Shown here one piece after another: positions 1 through 7,549 of a stretch of DNA of 30,137 bases. The DNA comes from F23-D06 sp963620035 (GTDB lineage: Bacteria; Bacteroidota; Bacteroidia; Bacteroidales; WCHB1-69). Numbering within the stretch: position 1 is the stretch's first letter; each line of letters starts with the position of its first letter. Where the stretch lies: assembly GCA_963620035.1 (NCBI GenBank), contig CAVEXN010000028.1:1-30137 (forward strand), written 5' to 3'. The notes under the pieces are model-generated. The model was given only the letters and a program-made list of their open reading frames with translations, did not search any database and was not told the origin of the DNA. The position numbers were made by a program, and so were the translations under genes.

Positions 1-301
1 GATAGAATTCGCAGCTCGGGACCTGCTTGAGGGCGGCGGCGGAGAACACATAGTCGACTCCCGCCATGACGTAGTCTACCGACTCGCGGTTGCGTACATT
101 GCCGATGTAGAACTTGACCTTGTGCGCCACCTCAGAGCGGTTGGCCTGAAGGAAGTGACGCATATCGTCCTGTTTCTTCTCGTCGCGTGAGAGAATGCGG
201 ATCTCTTTTATGTCAGAATCGAGAAACCGCCGAAGCACGGCGTTCCCGAATGAGCCGGTGCCGCCGGTGATGAGAAGCACCTTGTCTTGGAAATTTACCA
301 T
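1..301 (-). CDS. CapE/FnlA-like UDP-GlcNAc 4,6-dehydratase/epimerase, N-terminal 100 residues (partial)
   Basis: My own translation from the ATG at 301 leftward gives 100 codons and runs off the window edge. The protein opens with a Rossmann dinucleotide-binding segment (VLLITGGTGSFGNAV, residues 8-22, glycine motif GGTGSFG). It continues with SRDEKKQDDMR (38-48) and ends with YVFSAAALKQVPSCEFY (84-100). This pattern is typical of the short extended-SDR enzymes CapE/FnlA, which convert UDP-GlcNAc by 4,6-dehydration and C5 epimerisation towards UDP-L-FucNAc or QuiNAc-type precursors. A WbpM/FlaA1-type family member remains possible because the catalytic YxxxK lies outside the window. It follows capsule genes on the same strand, so a role in making a capsular sugar nucleotide is the natural inference. 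No clear TAnnTTTG box was seen just upstream. Confidence 0.85.
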   Translation of the reverse strand, partial: MVNFQDKVLLITGGTGSFGNAVLRRFLDSDIKEIRILSRDEKKQDDMRHFLQANRSEVAHKVKFYIGNVRNRESVDYVMAGVDYVFSAAALKQVPSCEFY

Positions 302-574
302 AATTGTATGTATTAAGGATTATGGATTATTTGTTTCTTATTGCCGCTGTTGGAGAAATATTTCGACAACTTGAATGATGAAGGATTTCTTTCCAAATTC
401 AAAAATCCCATGTCGAAGAATGCTGCTTCCGCCATCTTCGAACGCAGGAAGGAATGTGTTTTTGTTTTAAATATTGTGTTTTGTATTTTTTACGGAACAC
501 TCAAACACATCAGACAACCACGGCGCAAGGTGCGACCACGAGATAGCAGAGCATTGAGGATGCTCAACGTTTAC
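302..574. other. Intergenic region between capE-like gene and orphan gene; no gene recognised
   Basis: This stretch is AT-rich and has no convincing reading frame. The longest plus-strand frame runs on into the antisense of the next gene and has no family resemblance. A small hairpin (GAGCAT, 5-nt loop, ATGCTC, around 551-567) sits just past the end of the orphan gene on its 3' side and could help end that transcript. The region may be decayed DNA from the rearrangements that brought in the neighbouring accessory genes, but nothing in it identifies a source. Confidence 0.4.
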
Positions 575-1267
575 CTACAAATCAAAATAATTCCTAATCT
601 GCTTATAGCAAGAGTCGTAAGCCCTCATCTCTTTCAATTGACAGTATGTCTTCGTATGCAAAATAGGGATGAGTTTTTGCCCTTTGCCTAAATCATATAC
701 CTTTCCACATATTTCAAGGAAAGGTTTTGCATTTTTATTAATCGCTTCGTAATAGGGGGGAATGCTGTCTATGCCTTTTTGTTTTGGTTTCGCATTGGCT
801 AAAAAGTCCGTTTCTGTCCGATATAATTCAAAGTATTGAAGCCAATAATTGACCTGCTGCGACATCGGAAAAACATATTCTATTGAATCGAACTGTTCCA
901 CAATCTTCTTTAGCCGTTTAACCCCTGTTTCTGCTTCTCTTTCCGGAATCAAAACAGTTCGTTTTTTTGGACGTTCCAAAGCCTGATTGCATAAGTTTGT
1001 CACATAAATATCTTCACGGTTATATCTATTTCCCGTTATATCCAGAACCTGTTCAAAACTCATTTTTGCCAATCCGTACTTACGTCTGTCTGATTCATTC
1101 AGTGGTTCACTCTTAAACTTAAAATAATAATCGCTGAAAAGTGCATAATCTGCTATGGTAGCAGATCTCTGAAGCCTAGGGTCATGACCTATTAGCAGTA
1201 CTTTTGGTCTAATACCTAATTGTTCAAAAGGATTCCAGTCTTTACATTCCATATTTAACGGCATCAT
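575..1267 (-). CDS. Orphan protein, faint uracil-DNA-glycosylase-fold motifs
   Basis: A complete 230-residue frame with no signal peptide or membrane segment, so probably cytosolic. Three short blocks have the order and spacing of the uracil-DNA glycosylase superfamily: VLLIGHDPRLQ (23-33, compare GQDPY/GEAPG), YVTNLCNQA (88-96, a beta strand ending in TNL) and IPILHTKTY (200-208, compare the final HPS motif). This is pattern recognition, not a confirmed family assignment; 'hypothetical protein' is the safe name. Start alternatives are the second ATG (1264) and Met6 (1252). The gene is visibly more AT-rich than the capsule genes and lies beside a broken gene, which suggests it was acquired. 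Confidence 0.6.
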   Translation of the reverse strand: MMPLNMECKDWNPFEQLGIRPKVLLIGHDPRLQRSATIADYALFSDYYFKFKSEPLNESDRRKYGLAKMSFEQVLDITGNRYNREDIYVTNLCNQALERPKKRTVLIPEREAETGVKRLKKIVEQFDSIEYVFPMSQQVNYWLQYFELYRTETDFLANAKPKQKGIDSIPPYYEAINKNAKPFLEICGKVYDLGKGQKLIPILHTKTYCQLKEMRAYDSCYKQIRNYFDL

Positions 1268-1303
1268 TGGGTTTCTTTTTCAACATTTTAACATCTGTCA
1301 TTC

Positions 1304-1561
1304 CTACATACTGTAGTCTTCCACGATTCTCTTGCCAAGTGCCTTGTCGAGGAACTCCGGGGCGAAGTTATTGTTCAATCCTGACCATTTGAGGAGTCTT
1401 TTCTCCTCGGCGTTGAGGCGCTTGCCAACCTTGTGTCAGGAGAGAATCTACAGCAGGTTCCGGTATCCCCAAACGCCGCCGCAGTTTTCTACGGGACAGC
1501 CCTGCTCACCGCCTACGAACACGATTTCGCGCTCTTCACCCTCCTTGTATTCGGCAACGGA
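1304..1561 (-). pseudogene. Remnant of a plasmid pRiA4b ORF-3 family (IS1096 passenger TnpR-type) protein
   Basis: Reading leftward in one frame from 1561 gives a segment containing GEQGCPVENCGGVWGYRNLL, the signature C-terminal block of the pRiA4b ORF-3 family (usually GERACPPEDCGG.xGY..LL). The frame is then interrupted by TAG at 1448-1450 and by TGA at 1436-1438. It resumes with HKVGKRLNAEEKRLLKWSG and ends RIVEDYSM with TAG at 1304-1306. The piece after the stops fits the family's usual tail (..LEW.G..FDPE.FD..). A third stop (1562-1564) and the end of the fucosidase gene cut off the N-terminal part. The family's function is not established. This is a 3' fragment with at least two nonsense codons in the same frame, so it is almost certainly dead. 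Confidence 0.72.
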
Positions 1562-1584
1562 CTAAAAAAGCCTTACGTCATAAA

Positions 1585-2958
1585 TTATAAGTCTGCTTTG
1601 AACTCGAGTGCGACGATGCAGTCGGTGCCTTGCGGCGGAGCGGTGAAAGTGAGCGTGACGGTGCCGTCTTTGGCCTGCTTGAACGCGACCTTCTCACCAT
1701 CGGCCAAGAACGTTGCTTTGCTGAGTTTGTGCTGTCCGCAAGCAAGCGTCAGGGTGTTGTCCTGCAAGTCGAGGAGATGCACATAGAGCACGTTGCCTTT
1801 CTGGGTGGTCACTCCCCAGTCTTGCGGTGCAATGAAACCGCCGCGCGTGCCATAGATGCTTTTGCCGTTTTCTGCAAGCCATTCGCCAATACCTCGCAGT
1901 CGCTCCAAGGCCTGTTCGGGCAGTGTGCCGTCGGGACGCGGACCGACATTGAGCAGCAGGTTGGCGTTCATCCCTGCCGTGCGCACAAGGTAGCGGATCA
2001 GTTCCTCCGTGCTTTTATACTCCAGGTCAGACATCCTATAGCCCCAAGAGCCGTTCATGGTCTGGCAGGTCTCGAGCGGCAACTTACTGATTCCTTGTCC
2101 GGAATAGCCAGCCTCGTTCTGTCCGGGAATGTCTCGCTCGAAAATCTGGATATCCTCGCCTCCGAACGGGAGCAGATGGTGGTTGTTGCCTACGAGACAG
2201 CCGGGCTGCAGACGGTGGATGAGTTCGTACTGGCCATAAAGCCCCCAAAGCTCAGGCTGCTTCTCGCGCGGAAACTCGTCTTTGTCCCAAACCCCGTCAA
2301 ACCAGATGCAGCCGATTGGTCCGTAATTGGTCAGCAGTTCTGTAAGTTGCTGCTCCATGAAGCGGGCGTATGTGCCCCACTCACCATGACCGGTGCGGCC
2401 GGTGCCGTGACCGGTGCGACCTAAAGGCCAATAATCTTCGCGTCCCCAGTCTAAATGCGAGTAGTACAAATGCAGGTCTATGCCCTGACTGTGGCACTCC
2501 GCGGCAAGTTCGGCGATCACATCACGCCTGAACGGAGTGGCGTCCACAATATTATATTCGGAGGCGTCGCTGTGGAACATCGAGAAACCGTCGTGATGGC
2601 GCGAGGTTACCGTCAGGTACTTTGCCCCCGATGCTTTGATGGCCGACACCCACTCGGCAGCAGAGAACCGCGAAGGGTAAAACGCTGCCGCAAGGTGCTC
2701 ATACTCCTTATGGTTTCGGTTGTTCACCTGCATATTCCATTCTCCGTCTGACATCATGGCATAAATGCCCCAATGGATGAAGATGCCGAACTTGTTGTCC
2801 TGAAAACGTTCGCGCGCGACCAGCACTTCCCTGCTCGCAGCGTAGTCTTCCTGTGCCACAAGGCGACCGCAGTCGAACGTCAACAATGCGATGAGAAGCG
2901 TTGTAATAACGAATGCCCTCTTCTTTTCTGTTCGATTTTGGGAATGCTTATGAAACAT
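1585..2958 (-). CDS. Secreted alpha-L-fucosidase, GH29
   Basis: 457 residues from the ATG at 2958. The open frame extends further upstream, but that part overlaps the preceding gene and 2958 directly precedes a signal peptide (KKRAFVITTLLIALL, residues 12-26, likely cut after LVAQ at 36). GH29 landmarks are in order: FGIFIHWGIYAM (57-68), SRHHDGF (119-125), YYSHLDW (165-171) and CIWFDGVWD (217-225). The Asp of WFDG (221) is the expected catalytic nucleophile. A beta-rich C-terminal domain follows. The enzyme hydrolyses terminal alpha-L-fucose from glycans in the periplasm or at the surface, as in mucin or milk-oligosaccharide foraging. It starts 25 bp after the ATPase stop, so the two are probably co-transcribed although functionally unrelated. 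Its place inside a capsule cluster suggests insertion. Confidence 0.93.
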   Translation of the reverse strand: MFHKHSQNRTEKKRAFVITTLLIALLTFDCGRLVAQEDYAASREVLVARERFQDNKFGIFIHWGIYAMMSDGEWNMQVNNRNHKEYEHLAAAFYPSRFSAAEWVSAIKASGAKYLTVTSRHHDGFSMFHSDASEYNIVDATPFRRDVIAELAAECHSQGIDLHLYYSHLDWGREDYWPLGRTGHGTGRTGHGEWGTYARFMEQQLTELLTNYGPIGCIWFDGVWDKDEFPREKQPELWGLYGQYELIHRLQPGCLVGNNHHLLPFGGEDIQIFERDIPGQNEAGYSGQGISKLPLETCQTMNGSWGYRMSDLEYKSTEELIRYLVRTAGMNANLLLNVGPRPDGTLPEQALERLRGIGEWLAENGKSIYGTRGGFIAPQDWGVTTQKGNVLYVHLLDLQDNTLTLACGQHKLSKATFLADGEKVAFKQAKDGTVTLTFTAPPQGTDCIVALEFKADL

Positions 2959-2983
2959 CTTGAAAGCGTTTAAGTAATCAAAA

Positions 2984-4159
2984 TCAATAATTAAGTCCGA
3001 ACGCCCAAAGCGGAATAACATTGCCTTGCGCAAATTCGATATCATCCTTGACGATATAGGCATCCGGAATCTCGGCAATCTGCTTTTTCCTTTTGCCCTT
3101 GCCGCCCAGTTCGAAAGTGCAGTTGCCGATGACAAAATCAGAGCGGCGCGATGAAATCACATCATGTTCAACCCGCATTTGGTTGTAGAAGAACGTTTCC
3201 CGCATATTTCCCGTATCGGGATTGCTGCCTGCCAGAACTGTCATCAGACTCGGGTTGTCGATATACACCTTTTCAACCTTGCCCAAGCCACGAATGCCCC
3301 CCGTGTCGTCTCTCAACTGCCCTATCAGCTGCGCCTTTTCGAGCAATGCGAGATAGTCGGCGATGCTGTTGCGGCTGACGCCAACTTCAACGGCAAGGCT
3401 GTCGGCGTTAGGTTTATACGGTGCCAAGGTTGCAATCACGGCGAGCATTTTCTTGAGTTTTCTGGCCGTAGATGCCTTCAACCCGGCATATTGTGCAACA
3501 TCAGACTCAATCGTCTTTATGATGACATTTTGCATTCTCTTCGCAAAATCACCCTCGATTGAAAACGGATAATAGCCTTCTGCAAGGTATTTCCGGAATA
3601 GGGGCAGCGGGTGTATAACCCCGGTTATCTGCGCTTTTCCGTTCAGGATTTCCTCCAACGGGTACTTGCAGACGACAATCTTATGAAACAGTTCCAGATA
3701 TTCTCTGAAAGAGAGTCCATACATCGTGTATTGAAGAACCCTTCGGCTCAAGTCGGCGACGCCATCCATAATGTCAAGCACGGAAGAACCCGTGAAAACC
3801 AAGCGCATATCAGGATGTGTGTCGTAAATCTGCTTGATTTCGCGCGACCAATCGGGGTACTTGTGGATTTCGTCAATGACGAAGACCTTGCCATCCTCTT
3901 TCGAGAATTCATCTGCAACCTCAACAAGAGAATGGGTGCTGAAATAGGTATGGTCGGCGGAAACATAGAGCGACTCGCCCTCTGCAACCTGTTCTTTCAG
4001 GTATTGCAATACCATCGTTGACTTGCCCACGCCCCTTGCTCCCGTTATGGCTATCATACGAGCCGACCAGTTCACCCTATCGTAAAGATAACGATGAAAA
4101 CTGCTTACTGTCAACTCCTTCTGCAAGCGCATATAGGCATATAAGGACTCGTCAACCAT
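2984..4159 (-). CDS. AAA-type ATPase of the DUF4143 family
   Basis: 391 residues. The N-terminal ATPase core shows Walker A GARGVGKST (40-48), Walker B VFVIDEIHK (92-100) and the sensor strand LVFTGSS (120-126). A winged-helix-like stretch follows (about 245-290, SLAVEVGVSRNSIADYLALL). The C-terminal DUF4143 part contains FFYNQM and SDFVIG (about 330-350). Bacteroidales genomes carry many such orphan ATPases; their role is not established, though restriction or toxin-antitoxin-like functions have been suggested for some. It has its own TATCTTTG promoter box at 4183-4190 and an imperfect hairpin further upstream, so it need not depend on the capsule promoter. It is most likely accessory cargo between capsule genes. 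Confidence 0.88.
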   Translation of the reverse strand: MVDESLYAYMRLQKELTVSSFHRYLYDRVNWSARMIAITGARGVGKSTMVLQYLKEQVAEGESLYVSADHTYFSTHSLVEVADEFSKEDGKVFVIDEIHKYPDWSREIKQIYDTHPDMRLVFTGSSVLDIMDGVADLSRRVLQYTMYGLSFREYLELFHKIVVCKYPLEEILNGKAQITGVIHPLPLFRKYLAEGYYPFSIEGDFAKRMQNVIIKTIESDVAQYAGLKASTARKLKKMLAVIATLAPYKPNADSLAVEVGVSRNSIADYLALLEKAQLIGQLRDDTGGIRGLGKVEKVYIDNPSLMTVLAGSNPDTGNMRETFFYNQMRVEHDVISSRRSDFVIGNCTFELGGKGKRKKQIAEIPDAYIVKDDIEFAQGNVIPLWAFGLNY

Positions 4160-4182
4160 TTTCTCTTGCTTTAAAAATTGTG

Positions 4183-4190
4183 CAAAGATA
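4183..4190 (-). promoter_or_regulatory. Bacteroidetes -7 box TATCTTTG for the DUF4143 ATPase
   Basis: On the minus strand the octamer TATCTTTG matches TAnnTTTG exactly and is followed by GCAC, as often seen in Bacteroidales. It sits 23 bp before the ATPase start codon. TTG elements from CTTGTTG upstream could serve as the -33 element, but the spacing is short, so only the -7 match is solid. Confidence 0.6.
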
Positions 4191-4199
4191 ATAATTTTT

Positions 4200-4245
4200 C
4201 ACTCAACAAGTGCATTTTGGATTACAAATATGCACACAGTGAGTG
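4200..4245. repeat. Imperfect inverted repeat upstream of the ATPase promoter
   Basis: Arms CACTCA/TGAGTG (4200-4205 with 4240-4245), GTGCAT/ATGCAC (4210-4215 with 4230-4235) and TTTG/CAAA (4216-4219 with 4225-4228) nest around a short loop, with a 4x4 internal mismatch. On the transcribed minus strand no T-run follows directly, so it is a weak terminator candidate for the phosphatase gene. An operator for the adjacent promoter is equally possible. Confidence 0.45.
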
Positions 4246-4286
4246 AAGTATTGCATCTCTCCAAATAACGGCTCCCGAGCTTTCTC

Positions 4287-5015
4287 TTACAAGTCGTTGT
4301 GCCGCTGTTTTTCTGAAATCTGCTCAAGCAGATGCAGGTTTTTCTTGCCGATGCGCTGCTGCAGGGCATGTTCCAGAGCGGCGTGGCGGTGCAAGTCGCT
4401 GCCTATGTAAGTATAAGCACCCTCCTTAAGCAACATTTCAGCTTTAAGATTCGCCCCCTTGCCGTACATGCCCAGCAGGGAGAAGAGGTTGAGCTGGAAC
4501 TCAACGCCCATGTCAAGCAACTGCCGGTAGTCGGATTTTGACATGTACAAGTACCGTTCCGGGTGTGCAAGCATTGGATAGAATCCCATGGAGGAAACCT
4601 CGTGCAGGAGGTCGCGCAAGCCGGCGGGTGCGCCAAAGCAGGAGGTCTCCAGCAGCAACCTGTTCTGCCCCTTGCCCCACGGCAGCAAGTCGCCGGCGGC
4701 GAGGAGGGCTCGGAACAGACTGTCGACCATATACTCGGCAGAGAGATGCAGCGCAATCTTTCCCTGATACTCTGCTTTGAGTTGGGAGAAACGTAGCCGC
4801 AACGAAGCCGTTTCATTGGGTACGTCTTCCATAATATGCGGCGTGAGCCACACCTCGCCCACCCCCGTTTCCTCGTAGCGGGCTAGGAGGGAAAGCGTCT
4901 CGTCCATCGTCGCCACCCCGTCGTCAACCCCCGGCAGAATATGGGAATGGCAGTCGGTAAAGCCCGAAAGCAAACCGCTGTCTTTCAACAATACATCGTT
5001 ATGGAACAGCCACAT
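4287..5015 (-). CDS. CpsB/YwqE-type capsule tyrosine-protein phosphatase (PHP family)
   Basis: 242 residues, cytosolic. Metal-binding PHP motifs are present in order: FTDCHSHILPGVDDG (19-33), LTPHIM (57-62), LLLETSCF (120-127), MLAHPERYLYM (148-158) and YIGSDLHRH (203-211). Members such as CpsB and YwqE are Mn2+-dependent phosphatases that remove phosphate from the tyrosine tail of the partner capsule kinase. The kinase gene ends only 60 bp upstream on the same strand, which supports that pairing. The length is normal for the family. Dephosphorylation of the Wzc-like protein would tune chain polymerisation and export. Confidence 0.92.
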   Translation of the reverse strand: MWLFHNDVLLKDSGLLSGFTDCHSHILPGVDDGVATMDETLSLLARYEETGVGEVWLTPHIMEDVPNETASLRLRFSQLKAEYQGKIALHLSAEYMVDSLFRALLAAGDLLPWGKGQNRLLLETSCFGAPAGLRDLLHEVSSMGFYPMLAHPERYLYMSKSDYRQLLDMGVEFQLNLFSLLGMYGKGANLKAEMLLKEGAYTYIGSDLHRHAALEHALQQRIGKKNLHLLEQISEKQRHNDL

Positions 5016-5075
5016 GAAAACACTACAATTTCAAATGAACGCAATTCCGGATTCTTAATTTCCGACATTATTCAA

Positions 5076-7511
5076 CTATTTGACAACCATCCATTTACCC
5101 CCCCGCTTCTTGTCGGTCCCGTAATAGTAGCCGGAGCCGTAGCCGTAGTGATAGCCATAACGGTAACCATAGCGGTAGCCATAGTGACCGCTGCCGCCTT
5201 GGGTGCCATTGAGTATCATCGACATATTCTTGTACTTCTTTTCGGAATAGATATTATTAAGGTCTGACAACATGTTACGTTCGAACAGTCCGGCGCGAAC
5301 CACGATTATGGTTCTGTCGGCGAGTTTCTCAATGATTTGAGCGTCGGCCACCAGTTCTAAAGGCGGGCAGTCAATCAGCACATATTCATATTGCGACCGG
5401 ACCATTTGAATGGCCAGTTTCAGGCGGTCGTCGAACAGCAGTTCGGTAGGGTTCGGCGGGATGGTTCCGACGGGCAGCACATCGAGGTTGGGGTTGGCGG
5501 TGTCAGTCACGATGATGCCTTCCAGGTCATCGACACGGCCGCACAGGTAATCGCTCAGTCCACGGGTGGGCGAGCCGATGTAAGCAGAGGTCGAGGCATG
5601 GCGCAAGTCTCCGTCAATCACCAGCACCTTCTTGCCCTTGATAGCGAAGCTGACGGCTATGTTGACTGACAGGAACGACTTGCCGCTATGGGGGTTGAAC
5701 GAGGTGACGACAAAGACATTCTGCGACTTGTCCTTGCTGGTCATAAATTCGATGTTGGTACGCAGCACGCGGAAAGCCTCATTGATGATGTCGCGGCTTC
5801 CCTCCTTGACGACTACGGTTTTCATCTCTTTTGGTTTCCGTTTCAGGAAGCCTTCCTTTTCCCTCACATACAGCGGAATCTCGCCGATGAGCGGTATCGT
5901 CACGCCCTCCAGGTCTTTGCGTCCGCGCACACGGGTGTTCATCGTCTCGCGTGCGAATATGACAGCGGCGGGGACGAACAGTCCTAAGGCAAAGGCCACA
6001 AGCAGAATATTCCTGCGATTAGGCGATGTAGGGACCCTACTGCCGTAAGGTGGGTTGACAATGCGGGTGTTATAGGCGGTAAAGGCCTGCGACAGTTCGT
6101 TTTCCTCACGTTTCTGGAGAAGGAAAAGGTAAAGGGCCTCCTTCACTTTCTGCTGTCGCTCGACCGAGAGCAGGAATTTGGCTTGCGTCGGGTTGGCGGC
6201 AATACGCGATGTGGTCATCTGCGCGGTATGCTGCAGGCTTCCGATCTGTGATTCGAGCGTCACGATCTGGTTGTCGATAGACTTGATGATGGCCGCCCGC
6301 ATAGAGACCAGAGCCTCGTCCATATCGACCACCAGCGGGTTTTTCACGCTGCTGTTAGCCACCAGCCTGTTGCGTTGCAGCAACTGGCTGTTGTATTCGG
6401 AAATCTGCGCCTCAATGCCGGCGCTCTCGATGCCGGAGTTGGCGGGAAGCAGCTGCGTGCGGTTGGCATCGTTGGTCAGGTACGTCCTGATATAACGGCT
6501 CATGTACAGTTGGTTGTTCAGTTCCTGTATCCGGGTGTTGGTGGCGTTGTTCTGGGTCATGTACATCGTGGACGCTGCCTGCACGTCGGGCAAGAGGTTC
6601 TCCGACTTGTAGGAAGAGATGTCCTCATCCACGTTTCCGAGTTCCCGCTCTATGACTCCCAGACGCTCGTTGATGAACATCGAGGTGCTGACGGCGATCT
6701 GGTTCTTGTCTTTCACCCAGTTCTCGTTATAGACGGAAATCAGCATGTTCAGCACATCTTCCGCCCGTTGCATCGACTTGTCCTTGTACGACAACTCGAT
6801 GACCGTAGCCTGCTTCTCTTTCAAGGTCACCGTCAGATTCGAATGGCAGGCGTTCACGGCTTTGTAGAGGCTCGATTTGCTCACGTACAGCGTATATTCC
6901 TTGCCATGTTCATAATTGGGGGTAATGCTGACCGTAACATTCCCCAGCGGGGTTACAATCTCCTTGTGCAGGCGTCCTCTCACCGCTTTGCCGTCAACGT
7001 CTTTGCCGTTATGGGTAAAATCAGACAGCTGGACGGTCTTGTCGGGATGCACTTTCAGCGTAAAGCCGGCTGACTCCTCCTCGGCGAGGCCGTCCATGGT
7101 CACCGTCACGGGCAACGAGAGTCCGTAAGCCACCTTGCGGTGGAACGTGCCCGGGAACATATAGTTCATATCAAGGTTCAGCCGTTTTACCACCTCGGTC
7201 ATCAAAGCGGGCGACTGGAACGCTATCACCTCATTGTTCACATTGGTACTGGACTTGAAAAGGCCAAGTTCAGAGAAAGATTCAATCTCAGAAGATACGG
7301 ACTTGCCTTTGGTATCGTCCTTTATCTGCACGGAGGCCGAGCGGGTATATACGGGGTGGGTACATAACAGATAAGCGGTGGCGATGCCGAGCATTATCAT
7401 CAAAGACAACACGAACCACCTCCACTTGGCCAGACACAGGGAGAGCAAATCCGTTATCTGCAAAGCATCATCCTGCCGGTCTTCTTGGGCACTCTTTTTG
7501 TTTTCAGACAT
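5076..7511 (-). CDS. Wzc-type polysaccharide co-polymerase with C-terminal BY-kinase domain
   Basis: 811 residues. There is one inner-membrane helix near 32-50, a large periplasmic Wzz-type region with coiled-coil character (about 255-455) and a second helix near 500-520. The cytosolic kinase follows, with Walker A FNPHSGKSF (about 603-611), Walker A' VLVIDGDLRH (about 628-637) and Walker B YVLIDCPP (about 710-717). The tail carries 11 tyrosines in roughly 26 residues (about 770-797) as GY/RY/HY units. This is the autophosphorylation cluster typical of bacterial tyrosine kinases, unusually regular here. The protein controls chain length and export of capsule with the Wza-like protein encoded 38 bp upstream. 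The phosphatase gene downstream is its likely antagonist. Both kinase and membrane parts are in one polypeptide, as in Gram-negative systems. Confidence 0.95.
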   Translation of the reverse strand: MSENKKSAQEDRQDDALQITDLLSLCLAKWRWFVLSLMIMLGIATAYLLCTHPVYTRSASVQIKDDTKGKSVSSEIESFSELGLFKSSTNVNNEVIAFQSPALMTEVVKRLNLDMNYMFPGTFHRKVAYGLSLPVTVTMDGLAEEESAGFTLKVHPDKTVQLSDFTHNGKDVDGKAVRGRLHKEIVTPLGNVTVSITPNYEHGKEYTLYVSKSSLYKAVNACHSNLTVTLKEKQATVIELSYKDKSMQRAEDVLNMLISVYNENWVKDKNQIAVSTSMFINERLGVIERELGNVDEDISSYKSENLLPDVQAASTMYMTQNNATNTRIQELNNQLYMSRYIRTYLTNDANRTQLLPANSGIESAGIEAQISEYNSQLLQRNRLVANSSVKNPLVVDMDEALVSMRAAIIKSIDNQIVTLESQIGSLQHTAQMTTSRIAANPTQAKFLLSVERQQKVKEALYLFLLQKREENELSQAFTAYNTRIVNPPYGSRVPTSPNRRNILLVAFALGLFVPAAVIFARETMNTRVRGRKDLEGVTIPLIGEIPLYVREKEGFLKRKPKEMKTVVVKEGSRDIINEAFRVLRTNIEFMTSKDKSQNVFVVTSFNPHSGKSFLSVNIAVSFAIKGKKVLVIDGDLRHASTSAYIGSPTRGLSDYLCGRVDDLEGIIVTDTANPNLDVLPVGTIPPNPTELLFDDRLKLAIQMVRSQYEYVLIDCPPLELVADAQIIEKLADRTIIVVRAGLFERNMLSDLNNIYSEKKYKNMSMILNGTQGGSGHYGYRYGYRYGYHYGYGSGYYYGTDKKRGGKWMVVK

Positions 7512-7549
7512 ATCTCAATCAATAATAATAAGCGATGTGGGTTGAACAA

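Noticed and set aside
341..691. A plus-strand 116-codon frame at the left edge
   Set aside because: It runs antisense into the orphan gene at 575, has no family resemblance and no promoter.
1630..2424. A long plus-strand frame (264 codons) opposite the fucosidase gene
   Set aside because: It is the antisense shadow of a clear GH29 gene with intact catalytic motifs.
2390..2430. Apparent tandem duplication in the fucosidase (GRTGHGTGRTGHG)
   Set aside because: GH29 relatives have a similar-length GRTG.DTGRP..G.W stretch here, so it is family sequence that happens to look repeated, not an insertion.
6375..7073. A long plus-strand frame opposite the capsule kinase gene
   Set aside because: Antisense shadow; the minus-strand frame has all Wzz and BY-kinase landmarks.
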